Positions 11,226 to 23,549 are shown, counted from the stretch's first letter. The stretch is 64,000 bases of DNA from Rhinopomastus cyanomelas (GCA_013400115.1 VXBP01004478.1:679718-743717), one strand, 5' to 3'. A program made the numbers and translations. Notes: generated by a model not told the origin, from the letters alone.

Positions 11226-12675
11226 GCAATCTAATGCATTGGGGCTATTAGGATATTTATCTTGCTTTCCACGCGTTTGGAAAGATCTTTTTCTTCCCTT
11301 TCACTTGGATCAATCTGAAGTAAGAGGAGTAAGTAAGAGGAAAATACACACCTGTCTTTCTCAAGTTTCCATTTGGCATAATTGAGAAGTATTTCGTCTT
11401 TAAACACAAAATTCCTGTTTCTAAAGCGTTGTTATTCATCTTTAGAGGAAGAGACAGAATGTAAGAAGTGCTTGTTCTGTAACTGAACTCTTTCTAGTAT
11501 TTATTTCTCTGAGATACTTTTGTTTTGTTTGACTTGTTGTTCTGTCCTCAAATGTGTATGATAATCTCACTTTGTTCTCCTGCTGCTACTGTTTTCAAGT
11601 GGCTGCAGTTATAAGTAGCTAACCCGCTGAGATGTAGTTTATTTAATACCTGAAGCTTAGGGACCTGTTGTTTGCTCAGAATACAAACAGTCATCAATGG
11701 ACAAATGGATCTGGAAGAACGAAGGACGTAGCCAAAGCTTCATCTGATCACAGAATCATAAAGCTGTAAAACAGTTTGGGTTGGAAGGGACTTTAAACAC
11801 CTTCTAGCTCATGCAATTAAAGCATGCATGCACTTGGTGTTCAGATGTCTTTTGCAGCGTTTGAGTTCAGTGAACATTTTCTCCCATGGCACTCCTCAGA
11901 CAAGAATTGCCTATTTCAGCTTTTCAAAACCTGTAAATGAAGCTCCAATTATCATCAAATCAATTTAAAAGTAATGATGCTGTGCAGGTCTTATTTCCAT
12001 TCCTTTTTGTTGCCTGAACTGCCGAGATAAATGCGAACACACATTCAAACTTTCCTCCGTATCTATGAACCACAGAAGCTTTCCAGTTTTTAAATGAAAG
12101 CCTGGCTTCCAGAGTGACCAAATTGCTTCGGGAGAAAAAACTGTAAGAAAAACATTTATGAAGAAATACAGAGGCAGTGACCTTCTTCAGCTCCACTTCT
12201 GGAGATGCTATCTGCCCTAGAGATAGTACAAACTGAACAAAAGAAAGTAAAAGAAAGAAAAAGAGCAGCTTGGGGTTTTTTTTTTCTAAATGAGAAACAG
12301 AGGGAACAGCTCCCATCCGTTAACACATTTAGGCATATTTAATTTAAAAATTTCAACTCCATTAAACAAAACACATACAAGCTTGATTCTAATTATGTTC
12401 TTATAATGCACTGGCTTCGCTAATGCTCCTCAGGCACTTGAATTATGCCCATTACATCTTGTCTCTGAGCTGGAAACTCTATCTCAGATTAAGGTCATAT
12501 AACTTCAGGCACTTGACTGAAGTCCTGACATGGGTGGTTTTCCAGGACTTAGGGCAGCCTTCCAGTTGTTAAAGGGGGGTTGCAGGAAAGGTGCACAGGG
12601 TCTCTTTATCAGGGAAGGTAATGATAATTCAAAACCTATCAAATGCCCACCAAAGCAGGGCTGCCTAAAGCACCT
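11226..12675. other. Unique DNA with one small CR1 tail
   Basis: Apart from the CR1 tail at 11746-11818 nothing is recognised. The 118-codon minus frame at 11960-12316 lacks protein character. Confidence 0.5.
11746..11818 (-). mobile_element. CR1 LINE 3' tail remnant
   Basis: The minus-strand octamer remnant (TCACAGAATCATA) is followed by GGGTTGGAAGGGACTTTAAA, a CR1 3' end of about 70 bp that is clearly degraded. Confidence 0.75.
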
Positions 12676-14400
12676 TGCGCAGAGCTGCATCCAGGACAGA
12701 TTTGAATACCCCTAGAGAAAGAGACTTAACAATCTGTCTGGGCAGCCTGTTCCAGGACTTTATGACTCACACTGTAAAAAATGTCTTCCTTTTTTCTGAA
12801 TGAAACTTTTTATGTTTCAGCTTGTGCCTGTCCTGTCACTGGGCACAGCTGAAAACAGTCTGGCACCCTCGTCCCTACAGCCCCCTTCATTTATAGGCAT
12901 GGATCACATCTCCTTCCACTCTTCTCAAGGCTAAATGGTGCCAGCTCTCTCAGCCTTTTATCATCAGAAACGTGCTCCAGGCCCCAAATCATCGTCATTT
13001 CCCTCTGCTGAACTCTCTCCACTAGTTCCTTGTCTCTCTTTGACTGGACACAGTATTCCAGATGTGGCCTCACCAAGGCAGAGTAGAGGGGAAAGGCAAC
13101 ATTTCTGGATCTACTGGCCACACAGTTCTTAATGCACCGCAAAATACCGTTGGCCTTCTGGGTAACGAGGACACACTGCTGGCTCACACTCTGCTAACTG
13201 TCTCCCAGGACCCCAATGTCTTTCTCTTCGGGGCTACTCTCCACTGGTCTGCCTCTAAACTATACTGATGCATGAGGGTCTTCCTACCTAGGTGAGGGAC
13301 ACTACACTTGCTCCTGTTGAACATCGTTAGATGTGTCTTTGCCCAACTCTCCAGCCTGTCCAGGTGGATGCTGTTGGATGGCAGCACAACCCTCTGATGT
13401 GTCAGCCACTCCTCCTCCCAGTTCTGGATTATCAGCAGACTCACTGAGGATACACTCTGTCCCCTTGTCCAGGCCATTGATGAACATGCTGAACAAGACT
13501 AGACCTAGTACCCACCCTTGGGGGCTACCACTGCTCGCAGGTCTCCAGCTCAACCCACACCTGTGATAATGATCTGTATCACACAATTAGCTCTTGACCC
13601 TCCTCACTGTTCACTCATCCAACCTGCACAGCACAGCTTTCCTACTAAAGTTATTATGAGAGACAGTGTTGAGGGACTTGCAGAAGTCCACTGCTCTCCC
13701 CTCATCTACCCAGGCAGATAGGACATCATAAAAATCTATCAGATTAGGCAAGCACAATTTGTCCTTGAAGAATTCATGCTGACTACTCCCATTAACTGTC
13801 TTCTCTTCCAGGCTGTCAAAGATGGCATCCAAAAGAATTTGTTCCATCATCTTTACAGGGACTCGTGGATGCCTCCTGTCAAGGCCCATGGATTTATGGA
13901 TGTCTGGCTTACCTAAGATCTCTCTTACCTGGCCGTCTTCTTCCAAGGGAGAGTCTTCTTCTCTCCAGACCTTGTCTCTTATCTTCAGGACTGAGGCTTC
14001 ATGAGGGCTGGCTTTAGCAGTGGAGACCAAAGAAAAGAAGACATTCAATAACTCTACCTCCTTTGTGTCTTCTGCCACTAAGGTGCTCATGCCATTCATC
14101 AGAGGGCCCACATTTTCCCCAGTCTTCCTTTTTCTATCAATACCCTGGAAATAACCCTTCTTGTTGTCTTTGATAGCTCTTGGAAGATTTAATTGCAGGT
14201 CAGCCTTAGCTCTTCTCATTGAATCCCTGTGTTCTCTGACAACGCATCTAGATTCCTCCCAACCAGCCAGTCTTGTTTTCCACTTTCTGTAAATTTCTTT
14301 CTGTCTTCTGAGTTTTTCCAGAAGATCCTTACTTACCCGTGCTGTTCTCCTGCTTGCTTTCAAGGAGAAAACACAGCCCAATGAAGCACATGTGGATGGC
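12676..14400 (-). mobile_element. Longest CR1 LINE copy, about 1.7 kb
   Basis: In the element's own direction (high to low coordinates) it runs from the linker after the endonuclease, through the RT, to the C-terminal domain. It fades near 12676 before any octamer tail, so the extreme 3' end is lost or too diverged to see. Similarity at the 5' end fades near 14400. Protein remnants are described in the separate pseudogene entry. This is an old copy: several frame changes separate the surviving blocks, and short internal segments are deleted relative to the CR1 pattern. Confidence 0.9.
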
Positions 14401-14477
14401 TGTGTTTTTAAGACTGTACCTAATGCAAGAAAAAAGTGTTCAAGATCTGTAATCTGTAATCTGACAATAACTTTCAA
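12891..14477 (-). pseudogene. Broken CR1 ORF2 (linker, RT and C-terminus)
   Basis: The 288-codon frame at 13611-14477 contains LNLPRAIKDNKKGYFQGIDR, KRKTGENVGPLMNGMSTLV, DIHKSMGLD, SSQHEFFKDKLCLPNLIDFY and VDEGRAVDF...NTVSHNNF. These are the CR1 RT entry and fingers/palm motifs. RT motif A is broken: the residues that normally supply the catalytic aspartate between VDEGRAVD and the SHN block are missing. A second frame (13302-13586) carries the SSGSPQGWVLGLVLFSMFIN motif B block and a motif C position that reads S-A-D-N instead of (F/Y)-A-D-D. Later frames (13184-13477 and 12891-13187) carry DRLESWAKTHL, MSQQCVLVTQKANGIL and RLRELAPFSLEKS. A normal ORF2 would be one frame of nearly 1000 codons with an N-terminal endonuclease. 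This one lacks the endonuclease, is frameshifted at least three times and cannot be active. Confidence 0.88.
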
Positions 14478-14811
14478 AGCAATGTATTAAATAATTCACC
14501 TCCTTTCAGATTTCTTCAAAAATTGATTTAAAAATCACTTGAGACTGTATGAGATTTTAAAATTTGAAGATCTTATGACATATTATTACTACCTGGGACT
14601 CAGAACTCAGACACTGTCAGCTAGAAAAATGTGCAAGGTCAGGACTCATCATCTTTCAATCAGAGAATGCAATAAAAAAAGAACTTGAAATATTCTGAAG
14701 CTGAAAAATAAATATGAGTGGGACAGTGGAATCAGAGTAAAACAGTAATCATTATTGTGCTGATTTCAAGGTTTACATTCTTCAGAGAAAAAACAGAAAA
14801 GTAAATATCAA

Positions 14812-14926
14812 GCTACTGAAGAACAAGCCTTATGAGGAGCAGCTCAAGGAGCTGGGGCTGTTCAGTGTGTGGGGAGACCTTACCACTGTCTATAACTACC
14901 TGGATGGAGACAGTGAAGAAGAGGAT
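14812..14926 (+). mobile_element. CR1 LINE internal fragment
   Basis: ORF2-type DNA reads KNKPYEEQLKELGLFSV...GDLTTVYNYL in degraded form (14815-14920). It has no 3' end of its own and abuts the tail of an opposite-strand CR1 at about 14930. Confidence 0.75.
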
Positions 14927-14929
14927 GTT

Positions 14930-15168
14930 ACAGTATCACAGTATCACAGTAATGATAAGGTTGGAAAAGACCTTAAAGATCCAAATAAACCAAGTAAACC
15001 TAACATCTAGATCATGCGACTCAGCACCTCATCTAGCCTAACCTTGAACACCTCAAGGGACGGCGACTCAACCACCTCTGTGAGCAGCCCATTCCAAAAC
15101 CAGATCACTCTTTCAGTGAAAAACCTTTTTCTAATGTCAAGTCTAAACCTCCCCTGATGGAGCTTAAG
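14930..15168 (-). mobile_element. CR1 LINE 3' end fragment
   Basis: Three degraded octamers (14930-14952) lead, on the minus strand, into a GGTTGGAAAAGACC-type 3' UTR and the end of ORF2. Insertion against the plus-strand CR1 at 14812 is a CR1-into-CR1 event. Confidence 0.85.
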
Positions 15169-16628
15169 TCATGCTAGTGACTTGGGAGTGACAGGGATGA
15201 AAGACAAGAGTTTCTCAGTAAGCAGCTCCAAGAGCAACAAGGTTTGTGGAGGTGTCTCAGCAAGACCTCCTTGTCCTCATTTGGTAAATACTGCTGGCCT
15301 TTTCCTTTTAAGGGAGCAGAGGGTGTCCTTTTTTTGTACCTTGGGTAAAGGTGCATAAAGTGTGTAAAATGGGCCTGGTGTGTTTTGCTTTTCCCCTGCT
15401 CTACAAGCAAGCAAGTTGTGTTTCTCCAGACATATGTGTTGGGTATCATTCATGGTCTGACAACAGTGTTAACATTAGAGATTTTACAAAATTAGGAAGG
15501 GTGATCATTATTTGCCACAGGGATAGTATTCCTCTGCTTTTCCAGTTTCCAAAAGTTGTTGGATTATTTAGCCCTAAGCTTTAAAAAATCCTGAATTACT
15601 GTGGCAAAGAAAAGCTCCCTGAAAAACCTGATCAACGATAGCTCCTGAAAGTTGTTGACAGAAATCAGGCCATTTGGATGGAAACTTACACAGCAACAAC
15701 TGCAGCTTTTAGTCCCACTTGTTCTGTAATTGCAATATTTGATTTGGCAGCACACTCACACAAATCATGGGCACACACCTGTATTAGCATATCCTCTTTC
15801 TACCTCATCAATTCACTGTTTTCCTGCTGTGCACAAAGTTGATGCCCTATCGGAGGTGTCAGGAGAAGGCTCCCTTTCCTGTGGTACATTAACTGTTGTG
15901 TAAGATGAAATAAAGACAAGGAACTATTGCCTGGAAACTGTCCTAGTTTCGAGGACATCCCAAAGAGCTTGCTAAGCTTCTCTCCATACTGCAGCTAAAT
16001 ATTTGTCCAAGTATAATTAACACCTCTACAAACACCATCCTTTGCATTTTTTATAAGAGAAAACATTATAGACTGTCCGTGCCTGTCAGAAGAGGAAGCA
16101 GTACATCTCAACATTTTTCCTTGGCGGATCTCTTTGGAGATCACCTCACACTACCTTAGAGCAGCTTAACTGCACTGGACCACATAAGCAACACTTCCCT
16201 ATGTGCATTACAGGTTCTTCCATTAACTGTACTTTGGGCTCACAGCACTCAGTGCTGAAGAAAAACTGTATTTGGGGTACTGTGAGCTGGACTGGACTTC
16301 AGCTTTTTGAAGCTTGCCTTAAGATGCTGAGCTATGGTCTAAATTTGTCTTACTCAAGAAAAGCCTCACAAGGTAATTGAAGGTAGTAGTGAGAAGGGTA
16401 GAACCATAGGGTCAGGAACTTAAGGTGGGGTACTTGTTTAAAAACAGAGATGGACCTGGAGCCTTCTGTGAAGGCTGCCATTCATGTCCTACAGAGCTTC
16501 TTCCTCTTCTTAAACCTTGCGGTAGCCTTTTAAAAGGCTCGTCTGTCTTTGTTTTCCTTTCTTTCTTGATCATAAAAAAGAGTGATTGTAACTAAGTTAG
16601 AAACCTGATAAAGAAATGAAGACTTCAC
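15169..16628. other. 1.46 kb of unique DNA
   Basis: No repeat or gene was recognised. Frames at 15174-15449 minus and 15351-15584 plus are too short and uncharacteristic to call. Confidence 0.5.
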
Positions 16629-16805
16629 ACCTGGTTGGCTCAGTTGGTAGAGCATGGGACTCTGAATTCCTGGGGTCATGGGTTCAAGCCCCATGTAGAA
16701 CATCCTGAGACACTACTATAGGCTGACCTGCTCCAGCAGGGGGGTTGGATTTAGATGATCTTTAGAGGTCCCTTCCAACCTCTAACATTCTGTGATTCTG
16801 TGATT
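16629..16805 (+). mobile_element. tRNA-Lys-headed SINE-like element with CR1 tail
   Basis: Bases 16629-16701 fold as a tRNA. The D stem GCTC/GAGC (16638-16641 with 16650-16653) is perfect. The anticodon stem 16655-16659/16667-16671 has a 7-nt loop. The T stem ATGGG/CCCAT (16678-16682/16690-16694) is perfect with a 7-nt loop. The A box TGGCTCAGTTGG lies at 16636-16647 and the B box GGTTCAAGCCC at 16681-16691, as in a type-2 Pol III promoter. From the D arm to the T arm it closely follows vertebrate tRNA-Lys(CTT), but the anticodon position reads CTG and the acceptor stem no longer pairs, so it is not a working tRNA. About 30 bp of linker leads to a CR1 3' tail (16721-16805) with octamers. A tRNA head plus LINE tail is the standard build of a SINE mobilised by the LINE; turtle and passerine examples with CR1 tails are known. 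A chance juxtaposition of a tRNA pseudogene and a CR1 tail remains possible. Confidence 0.65.
16636..16691 (+). promoter_or_regulatory. Internal Pol III promoter remnant (A and B boxes)
   Basis: The A box at 16636-16647 fits TRGYNNARNNGG fully. The B box at 16681-16691 differs from GGTTCGANTCC by an A for G and one base near the end. The 33-bp gap is normal for a tRNA-type promoter. Whether it still fires is unknown. Confidence 0.6.
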
Positions 16806-16922
16806 GGAAAGGACCTCAAAAGATCATCCAGTCCAACCCCCCTGCCACAGCAGGATCACCTAGATCCAGTCGCACAGGAACATATCCAGGTGAGTTTTAA
16901 ATGTCTCTGGAGAAGGAGACTT
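16803..16922 (-). mobile_element. CR1 LINE 3' end fragment, tail-to-tail with the SINE-like element
   Basis: The minus-strand 3' UTR begins directly at the octamers of the preceding plus-strand tail, so the two share the sequence around 16795-16806. It ends in the last ORF2 codons near 16922. Confidence 0.9.
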
Positions 16923-18924
16923 CAAATAAATTTTCCAAATACAGCAAATCATTATGTGATGTGAATGTAAAGCAAGAGAATATTTTCATATCCTGTATTG
17001 AGAGACAGAGGAAATTGAGAGCTGATAAATGGGAATGCATTAGGTTGAATCGTGATTTTCCTTTCTTAATATAGCCATTCAATTAGCATGTCCCTCATTA
17101 TGGTTATTTTTTTTACCAACTGCTGTTTTATATTTGTATGAGCTGCTACAGATTTTGAACTTGTTGTATTAAAGGAAATATACCTCTGCTGTCACACTGA
17201 TCAACGCTAATTCTCATTTCCCTCATACAATTATTTGTTGCTGAGTTTCCTTTTTGACAAAGAAACAAAGCTGGGAGATAAAGAGGTCTGGCAAGACTTC
17301 CTCGTTGATTTAAAACACAGAATTGGATTTATGCTTCTGGCTTGCACTGAAGGAAACCTTGTGTTGCAGAGGTTTGCAGGTACCTGGCATTGTCACAAAG
17401 ACGACAAAAGTGCAATTGCAAAGAAGAACCTGGGTTTCTCAGTCTGTCACCAGCTCTGAGACCCTCCAAAAGGTGCCAGATAGAAAAGAGGAGTAGCACA
17501 TTTCTTCTGACCTCTCTATAGCTGTTTCTTTCACTTCCATTTGTTGACGTTTTGTTCTGACTCAGCTTTTGCAATGTCATAAATCAAGGGACTTTTTGCT
17601 CGTGTTGAAGAATCCAGATTAGTAACAAATTCTTACAGAGTTAATCAGAATCAACTATTAAAGTGTTTAAAATAATGAAGTCATTCAAGTTTGCAATCAT
17701 TACACACAGAAATGATCAGTTAGTGAGCTGCAGCTAATGGGTGTCTCGTATGAGCTGCACACAAGCTGCATGTGATCTGTGAAACTGAGAAAGCAAGTCC
17801 AGATTCCTGACCAGAAATTGTTTCAAGCCTCGCTGCTGCTCAACATGCAGTGCTGCACTGGAACTAATCCAATAAAAACTCTGAGAGTTCACCTTCATCC
17901 TCCTTTTCCCTCAAGGATTTCTCTTTTGGCAGCATCTACTGTGTTCACACTCTGTTTTGCCACAGTTGTTGCCTTCATTCAAAACCTTTACTAAATTGAA
18001 GTGCTTCTCCTTCAGAACAGTGAAAATATTTGTAGTTAAAATTCCCCCCAGATCGACAGTCTAAAAACATCCTATTTCACCAATTTTTACCAGTGTAGTA
18101 CTTAACTTTCAGTTTTTCACTTACATTATGGGACTGCTCTGCATTTGTTCCACCTTTCCATTGCATTCTTTGGGGAGACCTACTTTGCAGAAGCCATCTG
18201 TCTTCGTAGCACATTCAGCTCTCTTCACGTATCAAAGTCCCTCTGCATGCCTGGCATGGGCTTACTTAAAGGACTTTGTCTTCTCCTCACAATTATTCTG
18301 TGTCACCAGATTTTCATGGTCTAAGGCTACATTAACTTTTTTCTAGTTTTCTTGTTACGTTACAGAAACCCCCGCTGAGAAAATCTCCTGGACAAGCTGT
18401 GAGATTCAGAGCTGGGCCCTCCAGGGAGGAACAGAATTATTCCCATGGCATCTTTCAGAGAAAGTGCTGAGCAATCCCAACTCCAAGCTAGTGGACCTTG
18501 CAATGCTGAGAAGGAAGGAAAAGGGAGCCCCTTGCTGCTGACATTCTCAGGATAAACACTAGACAAGAGAGGAGAGGTTTATTCATTATTATTTCCATTG
18601 AAGTTTGTGTGTCACCCACAGTGTTATCCAACATCACAGTGTTATTGAGATTGATGTTAATGCAACAAATGCGTGAACAAACCCCAGATCTTCATTTTAA
18701 TGGATTACTGGAATTTTTGTGAATTAGAACTTCCTAGTCTTGCTAGTAAAGTACAGCTTTCTGACTAGATCATTATCACATTCCTGCAGCAATTAATCAT
18801 GTGAAGAATGTATCCCTCAAAGGAGAAATATAATCCTTTTATATCCACCAGAAAATATGCTCTCTGGGAGGCGATTTGGATTCTGCCCAAAGTGTACAGC
18901 ATGCTGGGAGGGTTGTTTGTTAGG
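16923..18924. other. 2.0 kb of unique DNA
   Basis: No repeat was recognised. Frames of 60-83 codons on both strands have no coding signature. Confidence 0.5.
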
Positions 18925-19131
18925 GATGAACTTATTCACGGTGAGGGTGACGGAGCACTGGAATGGGCTGCCTAGGGAGGTTGTGGAGTCTCCTTCCCTG
19001 GAGAGGTTTAAAACCCTCCTGGACATGTTCCTGTGGGACTTGATCAAGGTGATCCTGCTGTGGCAGGGAGATTTGACTAGATGATCTTTCGAGGTCTCTT
19101 CCAATCCCCAACGTTCTGTGATGCTGTGATG
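18925..19131 (+). mobile_element. CR1 LINE 3' end fragment
   Basis: This retains the ORF2 end (FTVRVTEHWNGLPREVVESPSL in the frame 18857-19084), the 3' UTR and two octamer-like units (TTCTGTGATGCTGTGATG). It belongs to the abundant subfamily and is 5'-truncated. Confidence 0.93.
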
Positions 19132-20645
19132 ACAGGACACTCTTTTTAGAGCTTGTTAATACATACACAGAGAGCAGAGTTTAGAGTGCCCACATTTCTT
19201 AATGCAAATTTCCCTTTATTTAAATGTTCATCTTGAGAAAACAATGACATTGAATTTAAATGCCTTTTCCTAAGCTGTAAAAATATGACCAAAACCTGAT
19301 TTATTTGCTTTTACTTTGAAATACGTACACACACACTGGCTTAACCTTGACTTTAACCTGCAGCTTCAAAAAGTTTATTTTTATGCCGGCAACATGCCCA
19401 TAGGGTAATAGAAAATGTATAGTGGTGATAAGCAGCAATTTCACAGTTAACTGATCATGATGTTGCGAGATGCAGTGCACTCTTCTAATCTTTCCTTACT
19501 CTTTCTCTTTCTTTTTTTTTTTCACCAGTCCAATTAGTATTGCCTGAGCTTTAGACAAGCTAATGAACCGGAGAAATAAGAGACGTGGCACAGAAAGTGC
19601 CTGGCCCAGATTTCCAGCTGTGGCCGAGTACTCAGTATACTCAGGAGAACCAAAACACGTGCACTTTTGAACTGAATCTAACACATCCTAACACCTTACA
19701 CCTCAGGTCTTGAGATGCAGGGCAATCCTTTTCCTTACTCCCAGGGAAAACTCGTGTTTTTAATGTAAAACTTTTCATTTCAGTGTTGCATTTAGTTAGG
19801 ACTACCACGCTGATGGTTTTCCAGAGCTCAGCTGATGAGACATGACTTGTTCCCATGCCATAACATTACCCTTTGCATTCATCTTTACCTATGTCACATC
19901 TCAGAAGGAGCTGAACTGACTCTTCCTATACCTGGATTCCTTACATATAGTAAAAACAGGGTGTTTTTATTTCTGGGAGCAAACAATGCTTGGTGAACTG
20001 GTCTCTTTTTGAACCTTGGGCCAGCAAGAGAGCATCATTGAAAGTAAGACTTGGGGGACAATGCCTCAGGAAAAGCCAGGTTAAGTTGGGCTCCAAATGA
20101 CTGGATTAAGTATAAGTTTCTCAAATTAACTTCTAGGCTTTACATCAGTTCAACACAGAAGTACAACCCCAAGTCTCTACTGGATTGATTTTCTAGCATA
20201 AGGCTTTCTTTGACATCACTGATTCTTGCTACATTGACTTTAAATCAACACTATATTTTCTTCTGGGTCTGTTTTTGTTAGTTTCATTATTCTGAATTAC
20301 AGAAGCTCTAGGAACACAAGGCGTTTATAAAGATACAATCCCACTGTGACAGGCACTTTGCATTTTGCACAGGGACCTAACTACAAACTCTCATAAGTAT
20401 TTTCTCTATGCTTATAATATGATGAATAAAATGGAACAAACTGATTATGGAAAAGTGGATGAGTTTTAAAGCCCAAGAAGTAGATCAGAGATACCACCAC
20501 TGTCTCAAATAAGCTTTGCCTAATCTGCAGTTTTCTTGGGATGGAAAGCCCCTTTCCTGACTCAGAGCACAACCTGGATCTGGATTCTCACCTCAGGAAG
20601 GTGACTACCAAGATGCTTATGCACGCCACACTTTAAATAAACAAA
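19132..20645. other. 1.5 kb of unique DNA
   Basis: A strong polypyrimidine run followed by CAG (19499-19527) resembles a splice acceptor, but no donor or sustained frame follows. Nothing else is recognised. Confidence 0.5.
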
Positions 20646-20710
20646 GAATCATAGAATCATAGAATCATTAGGGACCTGGAAAGATCATCCAGTCCAATCC
20701 CCCTGACAAA
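20646..20710 (-). mobile_element. CR1 LINE 3' tail
   Basis: Three octamers (20646-20668) are followed by 40 bp of minus-strand 3' UTR; the rest is deleted. Confidence 0.85.
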
Positions 20711-20757
20711 TTATTTCAAGACATTAAAAGTAGGATTTTAAATGCTCTTAACAAGTG

Positions 20758-20868
20758 GATGTGGTGCTTAGGGATATGGTCTAGCAGTTGGACATTAGGA
20801 GAAAAGGTTGGACTCAATGACCCTGGAGGTGCTTTCCAGCCATGATGATTCTATGATTGTATGATTCT
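20758..20868 (+). mobile_element. CR1 LINE 3' tail, second tail type
   Basis: The GGTGCTTAGGGATATGGTCT and GGTTGGACTCAATGACC words are followed by three octamer-like units ending at 20868. It lies head to head with the minus-strand tail at 20646. Confidence 0.82.
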
Positions 20869-20936
20869 TCCTTTGCCAAAACAGGCCTGCAGTTCCCAGG
20901 CAGGTTCAATGGAAGATAATATGTTTGATTTATAGT

Positions 20937-20966
20937 ATCACAGAATCACGGAACATTAGGGAATCT
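20937..20966 (-). mobile_element. CR1 LINE terminal 30-bp scrap
   Basis: The octamer remnant TCACAGAATCACGGAACATT plus GGGA is identical in layout to minus-strand CR1 ends, but nothing follows it. Confidence 0.6.
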
Positions 20967-23346
20967 GGTTTCATTCTTCCCCAGACAATGTTGTAAGTTC
21001 AACAGGAGGCAAAGAGAAATTCTGCTCTCAGTCTGAGCCTAGTCTTCCTAGGGTAGCGTGGGTGAGACATTGTTTAAACTCCTCGAGCTTACAAGGGAGC
21101 AGAAACAGACCCTTGCCAGTCAAGGGTTCTGGAGATGACAGAAGAACCTAGCGGCCCAAAAGTTTAGGTTGTTCTTCAACACACCTCAAAAGAAAGGAAA
21201 AATGTTATCTAAGCAATCAGTAGAAAGCATTTCCCAAAGGAAGTCCCAAAGACAGGTCCCAAATGCAGTCCTTCTTGTGAACCCCCCACTGCGACGATCA
21301 GAACGCTGAAGTACACATTGCTGGGCCAAGGTAGTCACAGGGTTGCCTTTCATCTCTGATACCACTTCCAAACTTATTCTCAGTGTTGTCTTACCACGAG
21401 ACTCAGAAGGAACATTTTGCTTTTCCCCTGTGTCTTGTATTTCTCAACCATTATCATCTGTACCCACACTTCGTCCTGCTCCCCAACACACACCTTTTCC
21501 TAGCAGTTAGTTAAAGGTGGCTCCTTAATGAATTTTTTTGACATCTCTTCTTAAGCTTCCACCTTTAATCTTCGGTACCAGACTGGTGTCCATATGCTCA
21601 GAAGTTGGTTATTGGAGCACCTAATTAGCAAGTGGTGAGACAGCTTCAAAGCATCTATTTATAAGTATCTGGTGGTAATGAATGGTGCACCTGATGTCTC
21701 AGATGGGAATAATTCTGCAGAGTGCTGTCTGCAGAGCATGATGCTATAAATCAAATAGAAAATATGTCTGTGATTAGGTGGAGGGTTAAAGACTGTAAAG
21801 ATTATGTGCGATCAAAATCCTGGTTTATATGCTTAATCTCTTCTGTAGTTACAGCCCACAGTGAAGGTCTTACCAGTCTTATGGGATGCACCTACCATGG
21901 ATTAAGTGGTGATAACATAAATGCTTATGATTGCATGTAAGCTGCTTCTAGCACATAACATCTGGTGTATTTTCAATATAGGGGCGTTGAGGCACTTTAA
22001 AACACTTAGGTTCATTTGATTAAAAACGAGCAGAGCTTGAAACAAAAATTATTAATGTTACTGTAAGAAAAAGCCTTTCAGATCTGTTGTATCTTAGAGG
22101 TCAAAAAAGCACCTAAAATAAGTCAAAGGATCTAACCAATTTTTAACTGGTTTATCTTTAGGATAGTGGTATGCTCTGCTCCATAGATGATTTGTTTATT
22201 TCAAATAGATCTCAAATGTTATCTCCCAGACAAAAAGTCCCTGGTATTTCCTAGACACTGTTTAAACTCACTGGAGAGCCACACATGCCTGAAGAGTAAC
22301 CCATTCCTTCCTAAAATAATTTTCCAAGATTTGTGAAATAAATGTCTCTGTGGAGATGTCACTTCTCTTCAAGTGAAGAAAATATGGGCAGTCAACACAG
22401 ACTACACATGCAGCTTTTAGGTGGCCAAAGTTAGATGAAACTAAACTTGCCCCACGTCTTACTCCCTTTTCACTTTTCCAATCTTCTCCTTCTTTGTTTT
22501 GACTCTAGTGTTCTTCCTGGGTCTATTCTGCCTTCATCATATGTCTCATTAGTTTCCTTACACTATGTACTTTAAACCTGTCTTAAATCAGTAAGGATTG
22601 AGGGCACCCAGCCCCTTGCAAGGTCGGCTTAAAGTCAATGAAATTGACTGGATGAGTCAATCTAAACACATGCAACTGTGCTTGTCAAAGAAGGTTCCTT
22701 ACTCCTTTGCCCAGCTCAGGCAAGCTAGACACAGCACATCAACATCTTTCCAATATTGACACTATCCTTCAAAACCATAATATTTATGTGTCTCATTTGT
22801 ATAATGAAAATTGCTCCTTGTACAGGAAGACTGTCTGTCACTGTTGCTTGAGTGTAGAGTAAAAGCATTCAAAGAAAAAGAAGAAAAGAAAAACTATTAA
22901 AAAACACAAAGGTCCCAGCGTTCAGGCTGTGTTACTGAACAGTCACTACAGCTCTTACGTTAATCAGTCTCTTTCTGTTTCTTCAGCAGGAGGGAAGGAA
23001 AAGAAGAGCAGAAAAATGTCCTGTATTCAGTCTGCTTATGTCTATAGAAAAGGACCTTTTCCCCTTGTTCTTCTTTCTCCTGGAAAGATGTTGCTATGGA
23101 GTTAAACTATCAGGTCTTTGCATCTTAAAATGACCTTAATCTGTTGGTTATGGCTAGGACAACCACTAGCTTCCTCACCATGTTCAGTTTGGCACAGATA
23201 GCGATCACCTAGCTCTTTCCTTTACTACTACTCACAACATAGCAAAGTGACTGAAGCTGATTGTATGTCTTTGCATCTTATGAGGCATCACACAAAGTCA
23301 TTTTTTGTTGCAGCTGATAAAATCTTTTCTTTTGTATCACCCTATT
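20967..23346. other. 2.4 kb of unique DNA
   Basis: No repeat or gene was recognised. It includes pyrimidine-rich (22440-22560) and purine-rich (22860-22905) stretches and a small perfect palindrome with 7-bp arms around 22633. Confidence 0.5.
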
Positions 23347-23549
23347 GCTGTCTACAACTACCTGAAAGACATTGGAACCATCCGCCCACGGAGAAGGTTG
23401 AACCACCATCCTTAGACATGTATAAAAGTCATGTAGATGTCACACTTAAGGATGTTGCTAATGGTGGGCTTGGTAGAGTTAAATTAACCATTTAACTCGA
23501 TGATCTTGAAGGTCTTTTCCAACATAAATGAATCTCTGATTCTATGATC
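23347..23549 (+). mobile_element. CR1 LINE 3' fragment, second tail type
   Basis: Degraded ORF2 end (PPSLDMYKSHVDVTLKDV in the frame 23247-23495) is followed by GGGCTTGGTAGAGTTAAATT and ACTCGATGATCTTGAAGGTC, ending in TGATTCTATGATC. Confidence 0.8.

Noticed and set aside
16629..16701. Functional tRNA gene
   Set aside because: The acceptor stem does not pair, the anticodon stem has a mismatch and an extra base follows it, and the sequence runs into a CR1 tail instead of a T-run terminator.
16620..16924. AGACTTCA at 16620-16627 and 16917-16924 as a target-site duplication of the SINE-like element
   Set aside because: The right copy lies within CR1 sequence that normally reads AGACTCCA, so the match is probably coincidental.
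19499..19527. Strong polypyrimidine tract ending in CAG as a splice acceptor
   Set aside because: No donor or sustained open frame follows within several hundred bases.
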